A stretch of 6,375 bases of DNA from contig WGBF01000380.1 in NCBI GenBank assembly GCA_015494485.1, positions 1 to 6,375 of the forward strand, given 5' to 3'. Numbering within the stretch: the first letter of the stretch is position 1; the number at the start of each line of letters is the position of its first letter. Positions 1 through 5,218 of this stretch are shown here, one piece after another. Position numbers and translations under genes: made by a program. The notes beneath the pieces were generated by a model. The model was given only the letters and a program-made list of their open reading frames with translations, was not told the origin of the DNA and ran no database searches. Source of the stretch: a bacterium. Its GTDB lineage: Bacteria > Calditrichota > Calditrichia > RBG-13-44-9 > J042.

Positions 1-492
1 CAGGAATTCTATACCCCCCAGAATTAATGCCAGATATTTCATTTTAATGGGGAATAGAAAATACAGATACACATACCGGTCGGGGAAAAAGAGGGCATAA
101 GCGGCTAAAATGCCATACACGGCACCAGATGCTCCGATGGTGGGATACGGCGAACCCCAATTCCACAATAAACTGCTTACACCTGCGGCAATTCCGGTCA
201 AAAAGTAATATTTAACAAATTCCCTGGTACCCCAGGTGCGTTCCAGCTCCATGCCAAACATCCACAGGGCAAACATATTGAAAAAAATATGCCCGAAGCC
301 CCCGTGTAAAAACATGTAGGTCACCAATTGCCAGACAAACAATTTCTTAATCACCAGGGCTGGTACCAACCCAAAGAAATAGGGATTCACCAGTTGGGGC
401 AGTAGAATTTGCGCCACAAAAACAAAGATGTTTGCCAGCAGCAAATTCTTCAGCCCTGGGCCCATCATGCCAAAAGTGGGGCGATAGTACAT
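1..492 (-). CDS. Rhomboid family intramembrane serine protease, N-terminal part (runs off left edge)
   Basis: This open frame has no stop before the window edge; 164 codons are visible from the chosen start, 166 from an ATG two codons earlier. Rhomboids cleave transmembrane helices inside the membrane with a Ser-His dyad. Numbered from the upstream Met, the sequence shows a hydrophobic helix at about 17-35, a second membrane stretch at about 58-84 containing the family HxxxN pattern (HIFFN, 70-74), another at about 96-112, and the active-site motif GASGA with Ser124, followed by a hydrophobic segment to 140. The catalytic His helix would lie beyond the edge, so activity cannot be confirmed. 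Start choice: AGGAG abuts the ATG at 498 but lies 6 nt before the ATG at 492, a much better spacing, so 492 is preferred. It lies 15 nt after the proS stop, with its ribosome site in that gap, so it is probably co-transcribed with proS. Substrates are unknown. Confidence 0.92.
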   Translation of the reverse strand, partial: MYYRPTFGMMGPGLKNLLLANIFVFVAQILLPQLVNPYFFGLVPALVIKKLFVWQLVTYMFLHGGFGHIFFNMFALWMFGMELERTWGTREFVKYYFLTGIAAGVSSLLWNWGSPYPTIGASGAVYGILAAYALFFPDRYVYLYFLFPIKMKYLALILGGIEFL

Positions 493-498
493 ATTCAT

Positions 499-503
499 CT
501 CCT
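499..503 (-). promoter_or_regulatory. Ribosome binding site of the rhomboid gene
   Basis: AGGAG reads on the minus strand between the proS stop (508-510) and the rhomboid ATGs. It touches the ATG at 498 with no spacer and is 6 nt from the in-frame ATG at 492. This spacing decides the start in favour of 492. Confidence 0.6.
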
Positions 504-507
504 GGGT

Positions 508-1932
508 TTAATATGCACGGGCAAAAATCACGCGCCGGGAAGACGGATTACCACAATAAATACATTTTCCTTCTTCTTCCGGCTCGTCAAATGGAATATT
601 ACGGATTGTTGCCTTGGTTTCTTCTTTTATTTTTAATTCACATTCCCCGGAACCACACCAATGCGCCCGAATAAATGCACCCTTTTCCAGCACCTCCTTA
701 AATTCGTGATAATCATCCAGGGTGAACGTATTCTCCTGGCGCATCTGGAGTGCCCGGTTAAACAGGCTCTGCTGAATATCCTCCAGCAGGGCTTCGATTT
801 TGGGTACCATTTCATTCAATGCAACCGGAATTTTCTCCCGCGTATCCCGCCGGGCCAATACCAATTGATTGTTTTCCACATCCCGGGGACCGATTTCCAC
901 CCGCAGTGGCACACCCTGCAATTCCCATTCGGCGAATTTGTAGCCGGGCTTATACTGATCCCGATCATCCAGTTTGACTGAAAAGCGTTCTTTCAGTTGT
1001 GCATACACCCGCTCACTGTATTCCAGCACCGTAGCGCGCGTGGCTTCCTTCCAGATGGGTACTATGACAATTTGCACCGGTGCCAGGCGCGGCGGGATAA
1101 TCAAACCATCATCATCGCCATGAGTCATTATTAAGGCACCGATTAGCCGGGTACTAACCCCCCAGCTGGTAGCATGCACATATTTTAATTCCCCATCTTT
1201 ATCCTGAAATTTTACATCAAACGCTTTGGCGAAGTTAATCCCCAGATAATGGGAAGTACCTGCTTGCAGGGCCTTTTTATCCTGCATCATGGCTTCAATG
1301 GAATAGGTATTCACCGCACCAGCAAATTTTTCATTTTCCGTTTTCCGTCCAACAATCACCGGCATGGCCATATATTCTTCTGCAAATTTGCGGTAAATTT
1401 CCAGAATGCGCAGGGTTTCTTCCTCTGCTTCTTCCCGGGTGGCATGGGCAGTGTGTCCCTCCTGCCACAAAAATTCGGTGGTGCGCAGAAACAGACGGGT
1501 TCGCATTTCCCAGCGTACCACATTAGCCCACTGGTTAATTAAAATGGGCAAATCCCGGTAGGACATAATCCACTTTTTGTACATGCTCCAGATAATGGTT
1601 TCGGATGTCGGACGAACATACAGGGGTTCTTCCAGTTCCTCCCCACCGCCGTGGGTAACAACTGCTGCTTCCGGGGCAAACCCTTCAACGTGTTCCGCTT
1701 CTTTCTTCATAAAACTTTCGGGAATAAATAAGGGGAAATATGCATTCACATGCCCTGTGGCCTTAAACATTCCGTCTAAAATGTGCTGTATTTTTTCCCA
1801 GATGGCATAGCCATTAGGGCGAATAACCATACACCCTTTCACCGGGGAATAATCCGCCAGCTTTGCCTGCAAAATAACATCCGTATACCAACGACTGTAG
1901 TCTTTATCCCTGGGAGTAATTCGTTCCGCCAT
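508..1932 (-). CDS. proS: Prolyl-tRNA synthetase, archaeal/eukaryote-like class (ProRS type 3)
   Basis: Class II aminoacyl-tRNA synthetase that charges tRNA-Pro with proline using ATP, in the cytoplasm. The 474 residues match the usual length of this class (about 480). The catalytic core includes the RPTSE substrate loop (107-111), motif 2 with R140, E142 and R150-TTEFLWQEGH (to 160), and motif 3 around 257-283 with R262. Motifs 2 and 3 are only about 100 residues apart, so the editing insertion of the E. coli-type enzyme is absent. An anticodon-binding domain follows (about 285-380), then the C-terminal zinc domain with C426, C431, C457 and C460 (the last pair as CIYC). The protein ends in Tyr, as is typical of the class. 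The start ATG is preceded by AGAGGT with a 4-nt spacer. The enzyme would be expected to rely on a separate trans-editing protein to clear Ala-tRNA-Pro; none is visible here. The rhomboid gene follows after 15 nt. Confidence 0.98.
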   Translation of the reverse strand: MAERITPRDKDYSRWYTDVILQAKLADYSPVKGCMVIRPNGYAIWEKIQHILDGMFKATGHVNAYFPLFIPESFMKKEAEHVEGFAPEAAVVTHGGGEELEEPLYVRPTSETIIWSMYKKWIMSYRDLPILINQWANVVRWEMRTRLFLRTTEFLWQEGHTAHATREEAEEETLRILEIYRKFAEEYMAMPVIVGRKTENEKFAGAVNTYSIEAMMQDKKALQAGTSHYLGINFAKAFDVKFQDKDGELKYVHATSWGVSTRLIGALIMTHGDDDGLIIPPRLAPVQIVIVPIWKEATRATVLEYSERVYAQLKERFSVKLDDRDQYKPGYKFAEWELQGVPLRVEIGPRDVENNQLVLARRDTREKIPVALNEMVPKIEALLEDIQQSLFNRALQMRQENTFTLDDYHEFKEVLEKGAFIRAHWCGSGECELKIKEETKATIRNIPFDEPEEEGKCIYCGNPSSRRVIFARAY

Positions 1933-1967
1933 AGTTACCTCTTTGCTTTAAATATGATTAAAAGCTA

Positions 1968-1996
1968 AATATAATAAAATTTTATTTGAAAATAAC
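1968..1996 (-). promoter_or_regulatory. Possible proS promoter (weak)
   Basis: On the minus strand a TATATT (-10-like, 1968-1973) lies 17 nt after GTTATT (-35-like, 1991-1996). A perfect 14-bp AT palindrome (AATAAAATTTTATT, 1973-1986) sits in the spacer and touches the -10. The -35 match is poor and the region is generally AT-rich, so this is only a candidate. If it is used, the 5' leader of proS would be about 30 nt, and the hairpins further upstream would not be part of the proS mRNA. Confidence 0.25.
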
Positions 1997-2017
1997 TTTT
2001 TCATTTTTTCCGGACAT
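1982..2017 (-). CDS. Doubtful 11-codon ORF in the proS leader
   Basis: The minus strand reads ATG at 2015-2017 followed by 10 sense codons and TAA (1982-1984), encoding MSGKNEKVIFK. It is listed because a purine-rich GGGGAGG stretch, stronger than the ribosome sites of most genes here, ends 3 nt before the ATG, and because a 7-bp stem-loop (2029-2046) lies just upstream. It contains no proline codon, which argues against a classical proline attenuation peptide. A run this short can easily occur by chance, and I know of no matching family. Confidence 0.15.
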   Translation of the reverse strand: MSGKNEKVIFK

Positions 2018-2028
2018 CTTCCTCCCCG

Positions 2029-2046
2029 GTTCATTACTGAATGAAC
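2029..2046 (-). repeat. Inverted repeat (7-bp stem, 4-nt loop) in the proS upstream region
   Basis: GTTCATT pairs perfectly with AATGAAC across a 4-nt loop. On the minus strand it is followed at once by CCGGGGAGGAAG. It has no T-tract, so it is not an intrinsic terminator. It could be an RNA leader hairpin or a protein-binding dyad; the function is unknown. Confidence 0.5.
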
Positions 2047-2069
2047 TCTTCTTGTGGAAATCAATGATG

Positions 2070-2110
2070 AAAAAAAACAGGAAAGACAGGTTGCATAAAT
2101 TTGATGCAAC
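2070..2110 (-). terminator. Possible weak terminator after the SnoaL-like gene
   Basis: The stem GTTGCAT / ATGCAAC (2090-2096 with 2104-2110, 7-nt loop) is perfect over 7 bp. It is followed on the minus strand by a run of eight T (2070-2077), but 12 nt separate stem and T-run, where an efficient terminator would have almost none. It begins 30 nt after the SnoaL-like stop. It could equally be an operator-like dyad. A shorter 5-bp inverted repeat (GGAAG / CTTCC, 2111-2128) abuts it. Confidence 0.35.
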
Positions 2111-2140
2111 GGAAGTAATTACGCTTCCAAAAAGAGATAA

Positions 2141-2599
2141 TCAGGGAGTGCTGGTCGGTTTTCCTTTACCCAGAAGTTTCCACAACAAACTGTGAAACCG
2201 AATGATAAGCCCAACCAGCCCACCGGGTCTGTAGGGCAAAAAGCTCTGGAGTAGGGTAATTGTTTGCCCATTCCATTGTATCCGGAATAATTGGGGAACA
2301 TTAAGGGTTATTCCGTTTTTGAGGCGGTGTCGGGTATCGACATACACCACGGCTTCATCCCCATCAATCCAGATACGGCGCACATCAAACACCGGCTTTT
2401 CCAGCGTTTTAAACGTCCATTCCAGCCCCTGGCGAATGGCACTTTTCCCTTTTAACGGAATACGCGGGTAATGGGGATCGATGAGGGCACAATCATCTGC
2501 ACACAATTCCAGAAAGCCCTCCGTATCCTTTTGCTCAAAGCTCTGCATGAGCTTCAGGATTACGGCCTTATTGAATTCCCGGGGTCGTTCTTCGTTCAT
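2141..2599 (-). CDS. SnoaL-like / NTF2-like domain protein with hydrophobic C-terminal tail
   Basis: This 152-residue protein has the layout of the SnoaL/NTF2-like fold: an N-terminal helix followed by LxLCADDCALIDPHYP (about 30-45), a KGKSAIRQGLEWTF helix (50-63), then strands with VRRIWIDGDEAVVYVDTRHRLKNG (73-96) and a final strand to about 120. Family members include cyclases, isomerases, ligand-binding proteins and many of unknown role, so no substrate can be assigned. The unusual part is the tail after PYRPGG: residues 128-144 are strongly hydrophobic or amphipathic, then a basic KGK, suggesting contact with a membrane or partner (inference). The start is the ATG at 2597-2599, with only AAGAAG directly abutting it, a poor ribosome site. 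The next Met is residue 18, inside the first helix, so the longer start is kept. The gene lies 84 nt after the response regulator. Confidence 0.85.
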   Translation of the reverse strand: MNEERPREFNKAVILKLMQSFEQKDTEGFLELCADDCALIDPHYPRIPLKGKSAIRQGLEWTFKTLEKPVFDVRRIWIDGDEAVVYVDTRHRLKNGITLNVPQLFRIQWNGQTITLLQSFLPYRPGGLVGLIIRFHSLLWKLLGKGKPTSTP

Positions 2600-2613
2600 C
2601 TTCTTAATAGCGA

Positions 2614-2641
2614 ATTATTGATCATAAACAAATATGAACAA
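2614..2641 (-). promoter_or_regulatory. Possible promoter of the SnoaL-like gene (weak)
   Basis: In the 84-nt AT-rich gap after the response regulator the minus strand has TTGTTC (2636-2641), a 16-nt spacer and AATAAT (2614-2619). An overlapping TATGAT (2621-2626) is another -10-like choice. Either would give a very short leader. No intrinsic terminator is visible in the gap, so read-through from the two-component genes is also possible. Confidence 0.22.
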
Positions 2642-2683
2642 AATCAAAAAGGCTATTCATGTAAAATATACACTCAAAATTCC

Positions 2684-3325
2684 TTACTTTACCAGTCCAT
2701 TTTTAATGGCGTAGTGTGTAATTTCAGCGTTATTTTTCATGCCCATTTTAATCAATAAGCGGCTGCGGTAGGTACTTACAGTTTTTACACTGAGATGCAG
2801 TTCGGTGGCAATTTCACTTACTGTTTTTCCGGAGGCAATTAAACACATTACCTGATATTCCCGATCCGAAAGCAATTCGTGAGGCATTTTTGCAGCGGGT
2901 GTTTGAATTTCCATTGCCAACTTTTCTGCTAAAGACGGGCTGACATACTTTCCGCCGTGAACAATCCGACGCGCCGCTACTAACAGTTCCTCCGGTGCAC
3001 TCTCTTTGCTTAAATAACCGCTGGCTCCGGCTTTTAGCACTCGTACTGCGTACTGGTCTTCCCCATATATGCTAAGCACCAGAACCGGTAATGCGGGAAA
3101 CTCATTGCGAAGTTGTTTCAGTGCGTCCAGGCCATTTAAACCGGGCATCGAAATATCCAGAACAACCAGATCAACCGGGTGCTTCCGGACCTGTTCCAGC
3201 ACTTCGAAACCATCTCCAGCTTCTGCGATAACTTTAAACTCCTCCGTTTCATCAAATATTTGACGTAACCCCCGCCGAACCACGGCATGGTCATCGCCAA
3301 TTAAAATGGAAAAGGTTTTACCCAT
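2684..3325 (-). CDS. Two-component response regulator, NarL/FixJ family (REC + LuxR-type HTH)
   Basis: Cytoplasmic DNA-binding regulator of 213 residues, the normal length for the family. The N-terminal receiver domain (about 4-120) has the acidic pair D11-D12, the phosphoacceptor D57 in VVLDISMPG, the switch residue S85 and the conserved K107. The C-terminal LuxR-type helix-turn-helix (about 149-210) reads LSDREYQVMCLIASGKT, then SEIATELHLSVKTVSTYRSRL, which carries the recognition helix. All residues needed for phosphotransfer are present. The start at 3325 is supported by GGAGG with a 6-nt spacer located inside the end of the kinase gene. The frame overlaps the kinase stop by 8 nt, so translation of the two is very likely coupled and the partner is the upstream kinase. 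Target promoters cannot be deduced. Confidence 0.97.
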   Translation of the reverse strand: MGKTFSILIGDDHAVVRRGLRQIFDETEEFKVIAEAGDGFEVLEQVRKHPVDLVVLDISMPGLNGLDALKQLRNEFPALPVLVLSIYGEDQYAVRVLKAGASGYLSKESAPEELLVAARRIVHGGKYVSPSLAEKLAMEIQTPAAKMPHELLSDREYQVMCLIASGKTVSEIATELHLSVKTVSTYRSRLLIKMGMKNNAEITHYAIKNGLVK

Positions 3326-5117
3326 GGTTTTCCTCCGGAATCCACACCCGCACCCGTGTACCTTCGCCCGCTACCCCTTTTATTTCTACCGTTCCGTTCC
3401 AGAAACGCGCCCGTTCTTTTATTCCCATAATCCCCAGGGACCAGCGTTTTTCAGTTTCCTTTTCGTCGATGCCGACCCCGTTATCCTCAACCACCAGCTC
3501 CAGTCCTCCCAACTTTCTGCGCAAGGTTACAAAAACCTCCGTGGCATGGGCGTGGCGCATGACATTGGTTAGCGTTTCCTGGAAGATGCGAAAAATGGTC
3601 GTGGCCCGATTATGATCGACAGAGAATTCATCGGGGTCAAATTGAAGAAATATTTTAATACCGGAACGTTTCATGTACTCCTGCGCCTGCCATTCAATTG
3701 CTGCCAACAACCCCAGATCATTCAAAATTTCCGGCCGCAATTCCGACGCAATATGGCGCACCACTTTGATGGTTTTATCCACCATGCCAATCATTTCTGT
3801 TACGCTTGTTTCCAGAAGAGATTGAGCAGTTGGAAGGCGACGTTTCAACAACGCCAATTCCAGTTTTAATGCCGTTAACATTTGCCCCAATTCATCATGA
3901 ATTTCCCGCGCAATATGGGCCCGTTCTTTTTCCCGAACTGTCTGCAAATAAGCCGACAATTCCCGTAAACGATCCCGGCTTTCTTTTAATTTCTGCTCTG
4001 CTATTTTCCGCTGGGTAATATCCCGAATGATTAACTGCACCCCGACCTCGCCTTCCAGCATCACCGGTGTCATAATCACATCCACGGTGATGGGCTCCCC
4101 GGTTGAGGGGAACAATTGGGTTTCCAGAGACCGCCCCTGCCAGTCGGGATCTTCCGACCGGTGTATGAGACCATCCAATGCCGGTAAGAAGTGCTGAATG
4201 GGTTGTCCCTTTATGGTAGTGGCCGAAGGAACCCTCAGTAATTCGATGGCTGCCGGATTCACATATTCAATGCCCGCTTTTTTAATAATGAAGATGGCGT
4301 TTGGCGAAACCTGCATTAAATGGAAGTAGCGTTCTTCGCTTTCTTTCAGGGCCCGTTCGGTTTCCTTTCGGCGGGTAATATCCTGTCCGACTGCCAGGAT
4401 AGCCGGTGTGCCTTCCACCTGGATAAATGCTGTTACTACTTCCACGTCAATAACCTTACCATCCAGCCGTATCAGTCGCTCCTCAACCGGCGGTAGTACC
4501 CGTTCTTTCAACAGTGCCCGACGGCGCTTTTCCACCAACGGCAAGGAGTCCGGATGAATAAACTCCATGATGTTGCGCCCAACTAAATCTTCCCGGGATG
4601 TTGCACCCATTAAACGCACACCGGTGGGATTCACATATTGCACCACATCATCGATGTATATACCAATCATAATGGGTGCCATTTCCACCAGATGTTTAAA
4701 AATCAGTTCATTGTTTAACGGTAAGGGAAGTTGCGTCTCACGGGTTTTTAGTCCATCAATAAAGACCAGGGCCTGGTATTCCCTGTCTGCCCTGGCTACC
4801 GGGACAATAGTTGCCTGTACCCGTTGCCAGTGCTTTTCTGTCTCCGATTTAGAAAGCCGTAACGTCATTTGCTGGACGTTACCCGCTTCTATGATTTGCC
4901 GAAGAAGAAACTGATCTTCCGCGTGGCAGCGAAGCAAAGACAATGCTTTCATTTGCTGCACATTCAATATTGCGGCAGCAGACGGATTCACAGCCAGGAC
5001 TCCATCACGGGTATTAAAAATGCCGGCGGGCGTTGGTAGCCATTGAAGAAACCGGGATAATGTTTCATCCACGAAAAACGTATTCAATTGGCGCTCGTTT
5101 TCTTTAAAAATAATCAT
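3318..5117 (-). CDS. Soluble PAS-domain sensor histidine kinase (HisKA_3 / HATPase, NarL-partner type)
   Basis: This 599-residue kinase should autophosphorylate on His and pass phosphate to the regulator encoded next. Domains in order: a degenerate PAS-like region (about 15-122), PAS 2 (about 135-250, ending GQDITRRKETE), PAS 3 (about 258-372, ending IRDITQRKIAE), a coiled-coil linker, HisKA_3 dimerisation domain with the phosphoacceptor H407 in AREIHDELGQ, and the HATPase_c domain with the N box around N518 (QETLTNVMRHAHA), the G1 box VEDNGVGID (543-551) and GIMGIKERA (562-570). No signal peptide or membrane helix is visible, so sensing is probably cytoplasmic. C64 is the only cysteine and there is no CxxC cluster; cofactor or ligand is unknown. 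The ATG at 5117 lacks a recognisable ribosome site; the next Met is residue 56, so the longer start is kept, though an internal TTG (codon 11) is possible. The gene begins about 50 nt after the receptor terminator. Confidence 0.95.
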   Translation of the reverse strand: MIIFKENERQLNTFFVDETLSRFLQWLPTPAGIFNTRDGVLAVNPSAAAILNVQQMKALSLLRCHAEDQFLLRQIIEAGNVQQMTLRLSKSETEKHWQRVQATIVPVARADREYQALVFIDGLKTRETQLPLPLNNELIFKHLVEMAPIMIGIYIDDVVQYVNPTGVRLMGATSREDLVGRNIMEFIHPDSLPLVEKRRRALLKERVLPPVEERLIRLDGKVIDVEVVTAFIQVEGTPAILAVGQDITRRKETERALKESEERYFHLMQVSPNAIFIIKKAGIEYVNPAAIELLRVPSATTIKGQPIQHFLPALDGLIHRSEDPDWQGRSLETQLFPSTGEPITVDVIMTPVMLEGEVGVQLIIRDITQRKIAEQKLKESRDRLRELSAYLQTVREKERAHIAREIHDELGQMLTALKLELALLKRRLPTAQSLLETSVTEMIGMVDKTIKVVRHIASELRPEILNDLGLLAAIEWQAQEYMKRSGIKIFLQFDPDEFSVDHNRATTIFRIFQETLTNVMRHAHATEVFVTLRRKLGGLELVVEDNGVGIDEKETEKRWSLGIMGIKERARFWNGTVEIKGVAGEGTRVRVWIPEENHG

Positions 5118-5171
5118 AAAATACGCGACAGGAAATGAGTAGATTGGCTTAATCAGAAATTAATCATAAAA
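5111..5171 (-). repeat. Pair of 11-nt direct repeats flanking the kinase leader
   Basis: TTTTATGATTA (minus-strand reading) occurs at 5111-5121, where it contains the kinase start codon, and again at 5161-5171, where it overlaps the T-tract of the upstream terminator. The copies begin 50 nt apart, so the second ATG is not in frame with the kinase. The repeat may be chance in AT-rich sequence or a short local duplication. Confidence 0.4.
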
Positions 5172-5206
5172 AACATCCGCCCTGCCACCCGACAAGCAGG
5201 GCGGAT
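5166..5206 (-). terminator. Rho-independent terminator of the TonB-dependent receptor gene
   Basis: A perfect 11-bp GC-rich stem (ATCCGCCCTGC, 5175-5185, with GCAGGGCGGAT, 5196-5206) encloses a 10-nt loop. On the minus strand it is followed by G and then six T (5168-5173). It starts 12 nt after the receptor stop codon. No T-run follows on the plus strand, so it acts only in the direction of the receptor. It separates receptor transcription from the two-component genes. Confidence 0.92.
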
Positions 5207-5218
5207 TTCAGGGTATGG

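Noticed and set aside
661..981. Plus-strand open frame of 106 codons
   Set aside because: It lies wholly antisense to proS, whose protein is unmistakable, and its translation shows no domain-like pattern.
2111..2128. Short inverted repeat GGAAG / CTTCC as a terminator
   Set aside because: The stem has only 5 bp and no T-tract follows it on either strand.
1986..2195. Plus-strand open frame of 69 codons partly in the proS upstream spacer
   Set aside because: It crosses into the end of the SnoaL-like gene, runs through the inverted repeats and has no good ribosome site or protein-like pattern.
3306..3572. Plus-strand open frame of 88 codons across the kinase-regulator junction
   Set aside because: It is antisense to the well-conserved ATPase domain and its composition is that of a shadow frame.
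4009..4385. Repeated GGGTAATATCC sequence (near 4014 and 4374)
   Set aside because: Both copies encode the DIT(R/Q)RK motif at the end of adjacent PAS domains, so this is protein-domain repetition, not a DNA repeat element.
4567..4914. Plus-strand open frame of 115 codons
   Set aside because: It is antisense to the PAS region of the kinase, with no ribosome site or recognisable motif; a shadow of the coding frame.
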